A stretch of 64,000 nt of DNA from Cnuibacter physcomitrellae (GCF_014640535.1 NZ_BMHD01000001.1:2234214-2298213), one strand, 5' to 3'. Positions 33,007 through 42,731 are shown, counted from the first letter of the stretch. Numbers and translations: made by a program. The notes: a model not told the origin generated them from the letters alone.

Positions 33007-33998
33007 GATGCGGCCACCACCTCCTCGGGCTCGGCGAAGTGGCAGGCGGCGATCTGACCGCTCGCGGTCACCCGCGCCGCGGGGGCGGTGGTGCGGCAGA
33101 CGTCCTGCGCCAGCGGGCAGCGCGGGTGAAAGCTGCAGCCCGACGGCGGGTTGGTCGGGCTCGGCGGCTCACCGGTCAGCCGGACGCGCGGCAGCCGCAC
33201 GGTGCGGTCGATCACGACCGGCTCGGGCACAGCCGACAGGAGGGCACGGGTGTACGGATGCTGCGGCCGCTCGAAGACCTCGTCCCGCGATCCCATCTCG
33301 ACGATCTCGCCCAGGTACATGATCGCCACCTGGTCGGCCATGAAGCGGAGCGTCGAGAGGTCGTGCGAGATGAACAGGTAGGCGAGGCCGAGCTCCTCCT
33401 GCAGATCCTTGAGGAGGTTGAGCACCTGAGCGCGCACCGACACGTCGAGTGCGGACACCGCCTCATCGCAGAGGATGAGGCGCGGGTCGACGCTGAGAGC
33501 GCGGGCGATCGAGACGCGCTGCCGCTGGCCGCCGGAGAGCTCGCGGGGACGCCGGTCGGCGAAGCTGCGCGAGAGGCCGACCTTCTCCAGGAGCGCTCTC
33601 ACCTCGCCGCGCGGGTCGGCGACGCGGTCCTTCCGCAGCCGCACGGCCTCGAGCAGCGTGTCGCCCACCGTCATCCGCGGGTCGAGCGAGTCGTAGGGGT
33701 CCTGGAAGATCATCTGCATCGTCCGGCGGTATGCCGCGAGAGACGATCCGCGCCGGTGGGCGACGTCGACGCCGTCGAGCAGCATGCTGCCGCTCGCGGG
33801 CTTGTTGATGCCCATCAGGGAGCGGGCGATCGTGCTCTTGCCCGAGCCGGACTCCCCGGCGATGCCGAGGGTCTGGCCGGCCTGCAGCTCGAAGCTGACG
33901 CCGCGCACGGCGCGCACGGTGTTGCTGCGGCGGCCGGGGCCGCCCGAGCGCCGGAAGGTGACGTGGAGGTCGTCGACCGAGAGGAGAGGAGCGCTCAT
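33003..33998 (-). CDS. oligopeptide-type ABC ATPase (DppF/OppF-like)
   Basis: ATPase of 331 residues. Walker A GESGSGKST, signature LSGGQRQRV, Walker B ILCDEAVSALD (Ala where many have Pro, as is common in OppF-type), H-loop FISHDLS. The C-terminal oligopeptide/dipeptide extension has the Cys-rich GCSFHPRCPLAQDVCR that may bind an iron-sulfur cluster. Start overlaps the DppD-like stop (ATGA). Confidence 0.92.
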   Translation of the reverse strand: MSAPLLSVDDLHVTFRRSGGPGRRSNTVRAVRGVSFELQAGQTLGIAGESGSGKSTIARSLMGINKPASGSMLLDGVDVAHRRGSSLAAYRRTMQMIFQDPYDSLDPRMTVGDTLLEAVRLRKDRVADPRGEVRALLEKVGLSRSFADRRPRELSGGQRQRVSIARALSVDPRLILCDEAVSALDVSVRAQVLNLLKDLQEELGLAYLFISHDLSTLRFMADQVAIMYLGEIVEMGSRDEVFERPQHPYTRALLSAVPEPVVIDRTVRLPRVRLTGEPPSPTNPPSGCSFHPRCPLAQDVCRTTAPAARVTASGQIAACHFAEPEEVVAAS

Positions 33999-35011
33999 GC
34001 TGCGGTCACCTCCTCGCCCGCGGCGAACGCGGCGGGAGCGGTCACTCCGCAGGCGACCAGCTGGCCCGCCGAGCCGTTCGTGGTCGGCACGAGCGCGGGG
34101 TCGATCGCGGAGCAGGCGTCCACCGCGAGGGCGCACCGCGGCGCGAACGAGCAGCCGCTCGGTCGGCGGCCGGCGACCGGAGGCGTGCCGGAGATGGAGG
34201 AGAGACGGTGCGGCACCGGCTGGTCGAGCTTGAGGATCGACTCGAGCAGGGCCTTGGTGTAGGGATGCTGCGGGTCGCCGACGATCTGCTCGGCGGTGCC
34301 CTGCTCGACGATCCGGCCGGCGTACATCACGAGGATGCGGTCGCAGAAGCTCGAGATGACCCCGAGGTCGTGGCTGATCAGGATGACCCCGGTGTCGGAC
34401 TCGGTCGCCAGCGTGTCGAGCAGGTCGAGGACCTGGGCCTGGACGGTCACGTCGAGTGCGGTGGTCGGCTCGTCGGCGATGAGCAGGCGAGGCGAGCACG
34501 CGGTCGCGATCGCGATGCACACGCGCTGCCGCATGCCGCCCGAGAACGCCCCGGGGTAGTCGCGGAGCCGCGCCTCGGCATCCGGGATGCCGACCTGCTG
34601 CAACAGCTCGATCGCCCGCGCGCGGCTCTCCGCCTTCGACATGCCCAGGTGCTCCTGGAGCGTCTCGGTGATCTGGCGCCCGATCCGCATGAGCGGGTTG
34701 AGGCTCGACATCGGGTCCTGGAAGACCATGGCCGTCTGCGATCCGCGCCAGGAGCGGAGCTTCGACGTCGAGTACGCCAGGACGTCCTCGCCCTGGAACC
34801 GCACGGAGCCCGAGGTGATCTCGCCCGGGGAGGGGATGAGACGCATGATCGCCTGCGAGGTGAGCGACTTGCCCGATCCTGACTCGCCGACGATGCCGAC
34901 CCGCTCCCCGGCGTGGACCGTGAACGAGACCGAGTCGACGGCGTGGAACACCTCGTCGGACGACGTCGGGAAGTCGACGACGAGGTCGGTGACCTCGAGT
35001 AGGGCGGTCAT
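33995..35011 (-). CDS. oligopeptide-type ABC ATPase (DppD/OppD-like)
   Basis: ATPase of 338 residues forming a heterodimer with the DppF-like subunit. Walker A GESGSGKSL, signature FSGGMRQRV, Walker B LLIADEPTTALD, H-loop LISHDLG; C-terminal Cys cluster GCSFAPRCALAVDAC. It is separated from the binding-protein gene upstream by 79 nt containing a GC-rich hairpin, which may lower its expression relative to the binding protein. Confidence 0.92.
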   Translation of the reverse strand: MTALLEVTDLVVDFPTSSDEVFHAVDSVSFTVHAGERVGIVGESGSGKSLTSQAIMRLIPSPGEITSGSVRFQGEDVLAYSTSKLRSWRGSQTAMVFQDPMSSLNPLMRIGRQITETLQEHLGMSKAESRARAIELLQQVGIPDAEARLRDYPGAFSGGMRQRVCIAIATACSPRLLIADEPTTALDVTVQAQVLDLLDTLATESDTGVILISHDLGVISSFCDRILVMYAGRIVEQGTAEQIVGDPQHPYTKALLESILKLDQPVPHRLSSISGTPPVAGRRPSGCSFAPRCALAVDACSAIDPALVPTTNGSAGQLVACGVTAPAAFAAGEEVTAA

Positions 35012-35033
35012 GCGTTCTCCTTCGGGCAGGGTC

Positions 35034-35080
35034 GGGTGCGGTGCTGCCGGTCACCGTTCGATGGCGGCGGCACCGCACCC
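35034..35080 (-). terminator. intercistronic hairpin after the binding-protein gene
   Basis: Arms GGGTGCGGTGCTGCCG (35034-35049) and CGGCGGCACCGCACCC (35065-35080) pair at 15 of 16 positions around a 15-nt loop. It lies between the binding-protein stop (35091) and the first ATPase gene. It probably acts as a partial terminator or 3' stabiliser, raising binding-protein mRNA over the rest of the operon. Confidence 0.6.
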
Positions 35081-35090
35081 GTGGACGGAG

Positions 35091-36722
35091 CTACTGGCGT
35101 TCGGCGGAGCCGTCGGTCTTCCAGTAGTACGCCATGTCCCAGGCCCAGATCGGCTGCGGGTAGTAGCCGCCGATGTTCGCCCCGCGGATCTCGGTCTTGG
35201 TGCCGAAGTAGAGCGGCACGACCGGGTTGTCGGCGAGCATCACCTTGGTCGCCTCGAGGTACTTCTCCGCCGCGACCGACTCGTCACTGGCCGAGAGGGC
35301 CTGCTGCACGTCGGAGTCCATCTGCTCGTTGCAGTAGTAGGCGAAGTTCTGCCCCTGGGGCACGGCGGTGGCGCAGGAGAGCAGGGCCTGCAGGAAGTCC
35401 GAGCCCTCCGGGTAGTCGGCCACCCAGAAGGTCAGCGCGAGCGGAGCCTTGCCCGACCCCGCCAGCTCGGCGAAGGTGTTCGGCGCCAGGGTCTGCAGGT
35501 CGACGGTGATGCCGATGTCCTTCAGGTCCTGCTGCATCTGGGGAGCGAGAGCCGAGAAGGGAGCGACGTTCCACGCGTACATCTGGGTGTCGAACCCGTT
35601 GGGGTACCCGGCGTCGGCGAGGAGCTGCTTGGCCTTGTCCACGTCCTTGCCGTGGGTGAGGTCGTCACCGGAGTGTCCCAGGACCCCCGGCGGGATGAAC
35701 TCGGTCGCCGGAGTGCCCTGACCGTTGACGAGCTTGAGCAGCGAGTCGCGGTCGAAGGCGTACGAGATGGCCTCGCGCACCTTCGGGTTGTCGAACGGCG
35801 CCGTGTTCATGTTCATCGTCAGGTAGTAGGTGCTCGGCTTGTCGATCGAGATGACCTGATCCTTGAGCTTCGGGTCCGTGGTGATCTGCACGAACTTCGC
35901 CGGCGGGATCGGGCTGCCCATCAGGTCGATGTCGCCCTTCTGCAGCATCAGCACCTGGTTGTCCGGGTCGACGCCGAGGATCATGTGCACGTGGTCGGCG
36001 TAGGGGCGCGGGGAGTCCCAGTACGACGGGTTGCGGTCGAGCATGACCTGCTGCCCGGGCGTGAAGTCGGCCAGGGTGAACGGGCCGGAGCCGATCGGGG
36101 CGGTGGCCACGGTCGAACCGGACCCCTCGGGGATGATCGAGCCGGCCGGCATCGCCATGATGTACTTGAAGGCCGAGTTCGGGGCGTCGAGTGTGACCGA
36201 GAGGGTGAGGTCGTCGATCACCTTGATGCCCGACGGGAGGCCGGTGGGGTTGGCCGCGTACTCCTCGGCTCCGGCGATGCCCTTCCAGAACTCCGCGAGG
36301 CCGGCCTTGGTGGCGGGGTCGAGCACGCGGGCGTAGGAGTAGGCCACGTCGGCAGCGGTCACGGGGGCGCCGTTCGAGAACGTCAGCCCCTCCTTGAGCT
36401 TCATCGTGTAGGTGAGCCCGTCGTCGCTGACCTGCGGGAAGTCCTCGGCCGCCTGGAGCTTCAGGTTGCTGGTGTCGCCGTCGTAGTCGTAGAGACGGTC
36501 GAACACCATGCGCATGATGTTCCAGCAGGTGGCGCCGGTGCAGACGGCCGGGTCGAAGGTCTCGGGGTCGGAGGCCGCGGCGGTGGTGATGGTGCCACCG
36601 TAGAGAGCGGTCTCGGACGATCCCGAGGCGTTGTCGCCCGACGATCCACCCGCCGGGGCACAGGCGGTGAGGGCGAGCGCCATGGCCGCACCCACCACCG
36701 CGATTCGTACGAGTCGTTTCAC
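35091..36722 (-). CDS. oligopeptide-type ABC substrate-binding lipoprotein
   Basis: Family 5 (DppA/OppA-type) solute-binding lipoprotein, 543 residues. Signal peptide MKRLVRIAVVGAAMALA with lipobox LTAC, then a Gly/Ser linker. Landmarks: GTITTAAASDPETFDPAVC, DDGLTYTMKLKEGLTFSNGAPVTAADVAYSYARV and VREAISYAFDRDSLLKLV. GTG start with GAGAGG 8 nt upstream. First gene of the ten-gene reverse operon. This family binds peptides but also opines, oligosaccharides and metal chelates. Confidence 0.92.
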   Translation of the reverse strand: MKRLVRIAVVGAAMALALTACAPAGGSSGDNASGSSETALYGGTITTAAASDPETFDPAVCTGATCWNIMRMVFDRLYDYDGDTSNLKLQAAEDFPQVSDDGLTYTMKLKEGLTFSNGAPVTAADVAYSYARVLDPATKAGLAEFWKGIAGAEEYAANPTGLPSGIKVIDDLTLSVTLDAPNSAFKYIMAMPAGSIIPEGSGSTVATAPIGSGPFTLADFTPGQQVMLDRNPSYWDSPRPYADHVHMILGVDPDNQVLMLQKGDIDLMGSPIPPAKFVQITTDPKLKDQVISIDKPSTYYLTMNMNTAPFDNPKVREAISYAFDRDSLLKLVNGQGTPATEFIPPGVLGHSGDDLTHGKDVDKAKQLLADAGYPNGFDTQMYAWNVAPFSALAPQMQQDLKDIGITVDLQTLAPNTFAELAGSGKAPLALTFWVADYPEGSDFLQALLSCATAVPQGQNFAYYCNEQMDSDVQQALSASDESVAAEKYLEATKVMLADNPVVPLYFGTKTEIRGANIGGYYPQPIWAWDMAYYWKTDGSAERQ

Positions 36723-36818
36723 AGATTTGCCTCTCGATCGGAGTCGGAATCTGAAGATCGATAGCCGACGGGGTCACCAGCACTGCTGAATGTCGTCACG
36801 CTAGCACAAACCTGCCGA

Positions 36819-36828
36819 CTGTCGACAA
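36819..36828. promoter_or_regulatory. GntR/FCD-type operator, reverse arm and autoregulation
   Basis: CTGTCGACAATC on the plus strand reads GATTGTCGACAG on the minus strand and shares ATTGTCGACA with the site at 22388. It lies in the 144-nt gap between the peptide-binding protein gene and the divergent GntR gene. On the minus strand its TTGTCG could serve as a weak -35 for a TAGCGT about 19 nt downstream. The simplest reading is a GntR operator controlling both directions. Confidence 0.55.
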
Positions 36829-36866
36829 TCTACTTTTTTGGACCTGTCTTCCGATACTCTGACCGC

Positions 36867-37511
36867 ATGGAAGCACTCGCTCGGTCCGGCCTCTCGGGGG
36901 CCGCCGTCAACGAACTCCGCGAAGCCATCCTCGAGGGGAGGCTCGTTCAGGGAGAGCGTCTGAGCGAGGTCAGTCTGTCCAGCACCCTGGGCGTGAGCAG
37001 GGCCCCGATCCGCGAAGCCCTCCTCCATCTCGAGCAGGAAGGGCTGATCGTCTCACTCCCCTACAAGGGGGCGTCGGTCGTGACCCTGTCGCAGCAGGAC
37101 TTCCTCGAGCTCTCCACGTTGCGCATCGCCCTCGAGAAGCTGGCCTGGTCTCGGGCGATCGAGCGGGCCACGCCCGACGACATCACCGGGCTCCGCGCGA
37201 TCATCGAGGAGATGGCCGCCGCGGTGAGGAGCGACCAGAAGGCCAAGCTCGTCCGGCTCGACCTCGACTTCCACGACCGGATCTTCACGATCGCCGACCA
37301 CTCGCGGCTCTACACGGCGTGGACGGCCATCAAGTGGCAGGTCGCGCTGTTCCTCCTGGCGCGCCGGGTGAAGGTCGACGACTACCACAAGATCATCGTG
37401 CAGGAGCACGGGTCGCTGATCGACGACATCCTCGTCGACCACTCGGATCACTTCGAGGATCTCATCGAGACCCACATCGGCTCGGGCTACGGGCGTCTGT
37501 CGAAGGCCTGA
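36867..37511 (+). CDS. GntR-family regulator, FCD (FadR) subgroup
   Basis: A 214-residue regulator: winged helix at about residues 12-72 (LREAILEGRLVQGERLSEVSL, VSRAPIREALLHLEQEGLI), then a helical FCD effector domain with acidic/His metal-ligand candidates (RLDLDFHDRIF, HSDHFEDLIETHI). The -10-like GATACT ends 8 nt before the ATG and no ribosome site is visible, so the mRNA may be leaderless. It faces the peptide ABC operon and most likely represses both arms of the 22.4-37 kb regulon until an intermediate binds. Confidence 0.88.
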   Translation: MEALARSGLSGAAVNELREAILEGRLVQGERLSEVSLSSTLGVSRAPIREALLHLEQEGLIVSLPYKGASVVTLSQQDFLELSTLRIALEKLAWSRAIERATPDDITGLRAIIEEMAAAVRSDQKAKLVRLDLDFHDRIFTIADHSRLYTAWTAIKWQVALFLLARRVKVDDYHKIIVQEHGSLIDDILVDHSDHFEDLIETHIGSGYGRLSKA

Positions 37512-37544
37512 TCAGCCCGCCCGGAGTCCGTCGGCGCCCCTGCG

Positions 37545-38030
37545 TCAGAGGTCGATCTTCTCGTTCTCGATCTCGATCGGGGACCCGGTGACCTTCGACT
37601 TCACCAGGCTGAAGACGGTGGCCACCGTCGACCCGGGGGTGTCCCAGTACTCGGCGGAGTCGGCGTGGACGATGAGGGCACGGATGGCCGGATCGGTGCG
37701 GCCGCCCGGGAACCATGCCTCCACGCTCGTGTCCCACATCGCGTCGATGTAGGACTGCTCCGAGGTCAGCTCGGCGTGACCGGTGAGCGAGACCCAGGAG
37801 TCGTGGTCGCTGAACGCGAGGTTGACGACGGGCCGCTCGGCGAGCCGACCCGCCGTCGAGGAGTCGACGCTGACGAGGAACCAGAGGTCACCGTCGAAGC
37901 GGTGGTGCTGCTGCTGCATCGCGAACGGCTGCGACACGGGGTTCCCGTCGCCATCCAGGGTCACGATCATCGTGAGGGGGAAGCCGTCGAGGAGATCCGC
38001 GAGGGTCTCGATGTCGTCGTGGTCGGTCAT
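37545..38030 (-). CDS. pyridoxamine-5'-phosphate-oxidase-like FMN-binding protein
   Basis: A 161-residue split-barrel flavin protein of the general-stress-protein-26 kind: TMIVTLDGDGNPVSQPFAMQ near 20-40, LWFLVSVDSSTAGRLAERPVVNLAFSD in the centre, and a C-terminal YWDTPGS. These proteins bind FMN or F420 and are mostly uncharacterised. Convergent with the GntR gene (33-nt gap) and upstream of araA on the same strand but with its own start region; no obvious tie to either system. Confidence 0.82.
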   Translation of the reverse strand: MTDHDDIETLADLLDGFPLTMIVTLDGDGNPVSQPFAMQQQHHRFDGDLWFLVSVDSSTAGRLAERPVVNLAFSDHDSWVSLTGHAELTSEQSYIDAMWDTSVEAWFPGGRTDPAIRALIVHADSAEYWDTPGSTVATVFSLVKSKVTGSPIEIENEKIDL

Positions 38031-38108
38031 GATGCGCTCCCTCGGTCGTGGACTGCTCCAGACGCTACGTCGGTCGCGTCGGACCGGCCCTCCCTTCCCA
38101 GCCTCGAC

Positions 38109-39641
38109 TCAGAGACCCTCGGCGAGGCGGTGGTACGCCGCGTTCCAGCGCACCTCGTGCTCGAAGCCGCGCAGCGTGGTCGACTCGTCGATGGTGAGCA
38201 GCTCGATGCCCGCGATGCGCGCGAAGTCGTCGAAGGCCTCGATCCCGACCGCCGTCGACATGACGGTGTGGTGGGCGGCGCCGGCGGTGAGCCAGGCGGC
38301 GGCCGACGTGGCGAAGTCGGGACGTGGGCGCCAGACGGCGCGGCCGACCGGGAGGTTCGGCAGCGGGGCGCGCGGCTCGACCACGTCGACGACGTTCGCG
38401 GTGAGGCGGAAGCGGTCGCGCATGTCCGACAGGGCGACGACGACCGCAGGGCCGGGCTCGGCGGTGAAGACGAGCCGGACCGGGTCGTCCTTACCGCCGA
38501 TGCCGAGCGGGTGCACCTCGAGCGAGGGGCGCGCCACGGTGAGCGACGGGCTGACCTCGAGCATGTGGGCGCCGAGGATGGTCTCCGCACCCTCGACGAG
38601 GTCGTAGGTGTAGTCCTCCATGAGGCTCGCCCCGCCGGGGAGCCCGGCGCCCATGACGTTCGCGACCCGGACCAGGATCGCGGTCTTCCAGTCGCCCTCG
38701 GCTCCGAACCCGTAGCCCTCGGCCATCAGCCGCTGCACGGCCAGGCCCGGGAGCTGCTTGAGCGTGCCGAGGTCCTCGAAGCTCGTGGTGAAGGCGGCGA
38801 ACCCGCCCTCCTCGAGGAAGGAGCGCAGCCCGAGCTCGATCGCGGCGCCGTCCCGGAGGGATGCGTGCCGCTCGCCTCCGGCTCGCAGCTCGGGCACGAC
38901 GTCGTAGAGCTCCTCGTACTCCTTGACGAGGGCGTCGACCGCGGCGCCGTCCTCCTCCGCCGCCTCGACGGCCGCGGCCAGTTCGTTGACCGACCAGGTG
39001 TTGACCTGCACACCGAGCCGGTGCTCGGCCTCGGTCTTGTCGCCCTCCGTCACCGCGACGTACCGCATGTTGTCGCCGAAGCGGGCGAGCTTCATGGTCT
39101 GCGCCGCGTTCCAGCCGGCCGCCGCGCGCGCCCACGTGCCGATCTCGGACGTGACGCGGGGGTTCGTCGCGTGACCGACCACGGTCTTCCGGGCGATGCC
39201 GAGGCGGGTCTGGATGTAGCCGAACTCGCGGTCGCCGTGGGCGGCCTGGTTCAGGTTCATGAAGTCGAAGTCGATCTCGCCGTAGGGCAGCTCGACGTTG
39301 GCCTGGGTGTGCAGGTGCAGCAGCGGCTTCTGCAGCGCGTCGAGGCCGGCGATCCACATCTTCGCGGGGCTGAAGGTGTGCATCCACGCGATCAGGCCGA
39401 TCACCGAGTCGTCGCCGTTGGCGTCGAGCATCGCGCGCCGGATGGCGGCCGGATCCGTGAGCACGGGCTTCCAGACGATCCGCACCGGCACGTCGCCGGC
39501 GCCGTCGAGGGTCGACGCGATGGCCCTCGACTGGTCGGCGACCTGGCGGAGGGTCTCCTCTCCGTAGAGGCCCTGGCTGCCGGTGAGGAACCAGATCTCG
39601 AGGCCGTCGAAGGAGGTGGTCAGAGGGGTGCGAGTGCTCAC
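38109..39641 (-). CDS. araA: L-arabinose isomerase
   Basis: Converts L-arabinose to L-ribulose. 510 residues, matching AraA (about 500). Landmarks: [16 protein letters not shown] at the N terminus, [25 protein letters not shown] and [11 protein letters not shown] (carrying the metal/catalytic Glu residues), LGAHMLEV and AAHHTVMS (the His residues). Start is GTG 39641 overlapping the araD stop (GTGA). Last gene of araB-araD-araA, which shares LacI-type operators with the sugar importer. Confidence 0.95.
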   Translation of the reverse strand: MSTRTPLTTSFDGLEIWFLTGSQGLYGEETLRQVADQSRAIASTLDGAGDVPVRIVWKPVLTDPAAIRRAMLDANGDDSVIGLIAWMHTFSPAKMWIAGLDALQKPLLHLHTQANVELPYGEIDFDFMNLNQAAHGDREFGYIQTRLGIARKTVVGHATNPRVTSEIGTWARAAAGWNAAQTMKLARFGDNMRYVAVTEGDKTEAEHRLGVQVNTWSVNELAAAVEAAEEDGAAVDALVKEYEELYDVVPELRAGGERHASLRDGAAIELGLRSFLEEGGFAAFTTSFEDLGTLKQLPGLAVQRLMAEGYGFGAEGDWKTAILVRVANVMGAGLPGGASLMEDYTYDLVEGAETILGAHMLEVSPSLTVARPSLEVHPLGIGGKDDPVRLVFTAEPGPAVVVALSDMRDRFRLTANVVDVVEPRAPLPNLPVGRAVWRPRPDFATSAAAWLTAGAAHHTVMSTAVGIEAFDDFARIAGIELLTIDESTTLRGFEHEVRWNAAYHRLAEGL

Positions 39642-40378
39642 GCGAGTGATCCTGTCGGGTCCTGTCCGTAGACGTTCTGGTAGCGGTGGAAGAGGGAGTC
39701 GATCGCGTCCTGGGCGATCGGGAGGGGCGTGCCGACCTGGTGGGCGACGGCCACGCTGCGGGCCACGTCCTCCACCATGACCGCGGCCTTGACGGCGTCG
39801 CGGGCGTCCTTGCCGATGGTGAAGGGGCCGTGGTTCTGCATCAGGACGGCACGGGAGCGGTGTCCGCGGAGCGTCTCGACGATCCCGCGCCCGATCGAGT
39901 CGTCGCCGATGATCGCGAAGGGCCCGATCGGCACCTCGCCCCCGAACTCGTCGGCCATCGCGGTGGTCACGCACGGGATCGGGCGGCCGGCCGCCGCCCA
40001 GCCCACCGCGTAGGGCGAGTGGGTGTGCACGACCCCGCCCACCTCGGGCATCTCCCGATACACGTAGGCGTGAGCGGCGGTGTCGCTCGACGGCGACCGG
40101 TCGGATCCGGGCGAGCCCGGCACCACCTCGCCGTCGAGCGTGCAGAGGATCATGTTCTCTGGTGCGAGGTCGTCGTAGGAGACACCCGAGGGTTTGATCA
40201 CGAACAGGTCGGCCCCCGGAACCCGGCCCGACACGTTGCCGCCCGTCCAGACCACGAGTCCGTAGCGGACGAGCTCGGCGTGCAGCGACGCGACCTCGGC
40301 GCGGATGCGGTCGATCACGGCACCGAAGTCGGCGCCGGTGGGCGCGCCGCCGGTGGCGCGGATGCTGTCGGTCGTCAT
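39638..40378 (-). CDS. araD: L-ribulose-5-phosphate 4-epimerase
   Basis: Class II aldolase-fold epimerase producing D-xylulose 5-phosphate. 246 residues. Metal ligands are His118 and His120 in VVHTHSPYA and His183 in LMQNHGP; the phosphate-binding strings [17 protein letters not shown] and SPSSDTAAH are intact. The start overlaps the kinase stop (ATGA). Position between araB and araA supports the epimerase call over fuculose aldolase. Confidence 0.92.
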   Translation of the reverse strand: MTTDSIRATGGAPTGADFGAVIDRIRAEVASLHAELVRYGLVVWTGGNVSGRVPGADLFVIKPSGVSYDDLAPENMILCTLDGEVVPGSPGSDRSPSSDTAAHAYVYREMPEVGGVVHTHSPYAVGWAAAGRPIPCVTTAMADEFGGEVPIGPFAIIGDDSIGRGIVETLRGHRSRAVLMQNHGPFTIGKDARDAVKAAVMVEDVARSVAVAHQVGTPLPIAQDAIDSLFHRYQNVYGQDPTGSLA

Positions 40379-41988
40379 GCGAGTGCCTCCACAGCGGCGC
40401 GCTCGACCGCCAGGCCGGCGTCGTAGCGCTCCAGGTAGCGGGCGAACCCGGCCACGTCGGCGGGGTCGGGCGAGGTCGTCTCGGACGGCGCGTCGGCGAA
40501 GACCACGTCGTGGAGGTACTCGGCCAGCGGGAGATCCGAGCGGCGCAGGTAGGCCGCGAGCACGGCCATGCCCCATGGGCCGCCCTCGCCGGCCGTGGCC
40601 GACACCGTGACGGGCGCGTCGAGGGCTCCGGCGAGGAACCGCTGGGCGACGCCGGCGGTGCGGAACATGCCGCCGTGGGCGGACATCCGATCGAGGCCGA
40701 CGCCCTCGTCGGCGAGCACGCGCATGCCGAGCGCGAGCGTGCCGAAGACGCCGTAGAGCTGGGCGCGCATCACGTTGGCGAGCGAGAACACGCTGTCGGG
40801 GGAGCGCACGAAGAGGGGCCGACCCTCGGCCAGCCCGGCGATCGGCTCGCCGGCGAGGTGGTTGTAGGCCAGCAGGCCGCCCGCATCCGCGTCGCCGGCG
40901 AGGGCCTCGCGGAACAGGACGTCGAACACGGCGTCGCCGTCGGTGCCGGCGCCGGCGCCGGACGCCTCGCTGAAGCGCGTGAAGAGGCCCGCCCAGGCGG
41001 CGAGCTCGCTCGCCCCGTTGTTGCAGTGGACCATCGCGACGAGGTCGCCCGCGGGGGTTGTCACCAGGTCGAGCTCGTGGTGCACCGAGGTGAGCGGACG
41101 CTCGAGGACGACCATCGCGAAGATGCTGGTCCCGGCGCTGACGTTCCCGGTGCGCGGCGCGACCGCGTCGGTCGCGACCATCCCCGTCCCGGCGTCGCCC
41201 TCGGGCGGGCAGAACGGGATGCCCGGCCGCAGGGTGCCGGAGGGATCGAGCAGTGCCGCCCCCTCGGGGGTGAGCTCCCCCGCGGGGGCCCCGGCGGGCA
41301 GCACGCGAGGGAGGAGGTGGGTCAGCGCGGGGAGAGTGGACCCGCGCCGACCCACGAGCTCGTCGTACTGCGCGACGATCCGTGCATCCCAGTCCCCGGT
41401 CGCGGTGTCGATCGGGACCATGCCGGAGGCGTCGCCGACGCCGAGGACCTTCTGACCGGTCAGCGCGACGTGCACGTACCCGGCGAGCGTGGTGACGAAG
41501 TCGACCCGGCCGACGTGCGGCTCGGCGTCGAGGACGGCCTGGTGGAGGTGGGCGATCGACCAGCGCAGCGGGATGTTCACGCCGAAGAGCTCGGTGAGCT
41601 CGGCCGCCGCCGTGCCGGTGTTGGTGTTGCGCCAGGTGCGGAACGGCACGAGCAGCTCGCCGTCGGCGTCGAACGGAAGGTACCCGTGCATCATCGCCGA
41701 GACGCCGATCGCGCCCGCGGTCGTCAGCTCGACGCCGTGACGCCGGCGGACATCGGCGGCGAGCGCCGCGTACGCCGCGCGGAGTCCCTCCCACACCGCC
41801 TCGAGGGAGTACGTCCAGAGCCGGTCGACGAACTGGTTCTCCCAGTCGTGGCTCCCGGTCGCGAGGACGACCGTGGGGTCGTCGGCGTCGACCAGGCAGG
41901 CCTTGATCCTGGTGGATCCGAGCTCGATGCCGAGCGCCGTCCGTCCCGACGCGATCGTGTCGGGATCGCCCTCCCGTGCATCCGTCAT
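40375..41988 (-). CDS. araB: ribulokinase-type FGGY carbohydrate kinase
   Basis: FGGY-family sugar kinase, 537 residues, expected to phosphorylate L-ribulose. The N-terminal phosphate loop is [17 protein letters not shown], the C-terminal domain has [22 protein letters not shown] and [18 protein letters not shown]. It differs in detail from the enteric AraB but belongs to the actinobacterial araBDA kinase form. GAGG lies 9 nt ahead of the ATG. The promoter just upstream carries a 14-bp palindrome for a LacI-type repressor. Confidence 0.9.
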   Translation of the reverse strand: MTDAREGDPDTIASGRTALGIELGSTRIKACLVDADDPTVVLATGSHDWENQFVDRLWTYSLEAVWEGLRAAYAALAADVRRRHGVELTTAGAIGVSAMMHGYLPFDADGELLVPFRTWRNTNTGTAAAELTELFGVNIPLRWSIAHLHQAVLDAEPHVGRVDFVTTLAGYVHVALTGQKVLGVGDASGMVPIDTATGDWDARIVAQYDELVGRRGSTLPALTHLLPRVLPAGAPAGELTPEGAALLDPSGTLRPGIPFCPPEGDAGTGMVATDAVAPRTGNVSAGTSIFAMVVLERPLTSVHHELDLVTTPAGDLVAMVHCNNGASELAAWAGLFTRFSEASGAGAGTDGDAVFDVLFREALAGDADAGGLLAYNHLAGEPIAGLAEGRPLFVRSPDSVFSLANVMRAQLYGVFGTLALGMRVLADEGVGLDRMSAHGGMFRTAGVAQRFLAGALDAPVTVSATAGEGGPWGMAVLAAYLRRSDLPLAEYLHDVVFADAPSETTSPDPADVAGFARYLERYDAGLAVERAAVEALA

Positions 41989-42006
41989 GCTTCTGCCTCA
42001 CCTCAT

Positions 42007-42037
42007 TGTGACCGGTCACATTTCTGAGGAGAGCATA
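42007..42037 (-). promoter_or_regulatory. ara operon promoter and LacI-type operator
   Basis: On the minus strand TATGCT (42032-42037) is a credible -10; the perfect palindrome TGTGACCGGTCACA (42007-42020) sits right after the expected start of transcription and 19 nt before the araB ATG. Its TGTGA/TCACA halves recur at the importer promoter near 52.27-52.37 kb. A LacI protein bound here would block araB-araD-araA. Confidence 0.65.
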
Positions 42038-42103
42038 CGGGATGCGCGCCACCGGCGCCATCACGCGTCGACGGGCGGACCTCCGATCCGCGCTCCGGCG
42101 GCC

Positions 42104-42655
42104 TCAGCCGACCCGCGTGACCGAGAGGGCGTAGATCGTCGGGTCTCCGTCGTGCTCGAGGGTCGTGACGAGGCCCGCCTCGGGGATCGTGGCGTCGAAC
42201 GCGACGGTCGCGTTCGAACACGTCGCACTGTCGCCGGCCGTGGCGCCGTCGATCGTCGTCACCGTGGCGGTGATCGTCCCCTCGCCTCGGCAGGCGAGCT
42301 GCATCTGATAGCTCCCGGCCTCGAGGGTGCCGTTCGTCGACACCAGGCGCTGGGCCGAGTGCTCGCTCATCCACCCGGACGACGTGCCCTGGTGGCCCGG
42401 GGAACCGTCGGCCGGCACGGCCTCGCTCGCCCAGCCCGGGATGTCGGCGGCGGGGATCGGCAGCTGCGCCTCCTCCTCGACGGCCAGCTGCTCGGCCACC
42501 GCGGTGGGGTCGGGTGTGGCCGGTGGGGTCGAGGCGGCCGTCTGGACCTCGGCGTCGCCCGTCGGGCCGACGCAGGAGCTGAGCGTCCCGGCGGCGAGCA
42601 CCATCGCGGCGATCGGGCCGGCCGTGCGGAACGCGGTACTGGTCGTGGCGTTCAT
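42104..42655 (-). CDS. uncharacterised lipoprotein
   Basis: A 183-residue lipoprotein. The signal peptide TAGPIAAMVLAAGTL ends in lipobox LSSC; a Thr/Pro/Ala-rich linker follows (TAASTPPATPDPTAV), then a beta-rich domain with a Cys pair (LACRGEG and ATCSNAT). Function unknown. It lies between a LacI gene and the ara operon but is followed by its own gap and a separate ara promoter, so a link to arabinose is not established. Confidence 0.75.
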   Translation of the reverse strand: MNATTSTAFRTAGPIAAMVLAAGTLSSCVGPTGDAEVQTAASTPPATPDPTAVAEQLAVEEEAQLPIPAADIPGWASEAVPADGSPGHQGTSSGWMSEHSAQRLVSTNGTLEAGSYQMQLACRGEGTITATVTTIDGATAGDSATCSNATVAFDATIPEAGLVTTLEHDGDPTIYALSVTRVG

Positions 42656-42731
42656 CCCGGCACGCTAGGCGCCGAACGTTGACGCCGCATCCGAGCGCCC
42701 CTCCCCCATCCGTGGTAGAGCCTCCGACTCC

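Noticed and set aside
38109-40378. araA-araD as a fucose or rhamnose pathway
   Set aside because: The isomerase has AraA length and motifs and the set kinase-epimerase-isomerase matches arabinose; RhaA and FucI patterns are absent.
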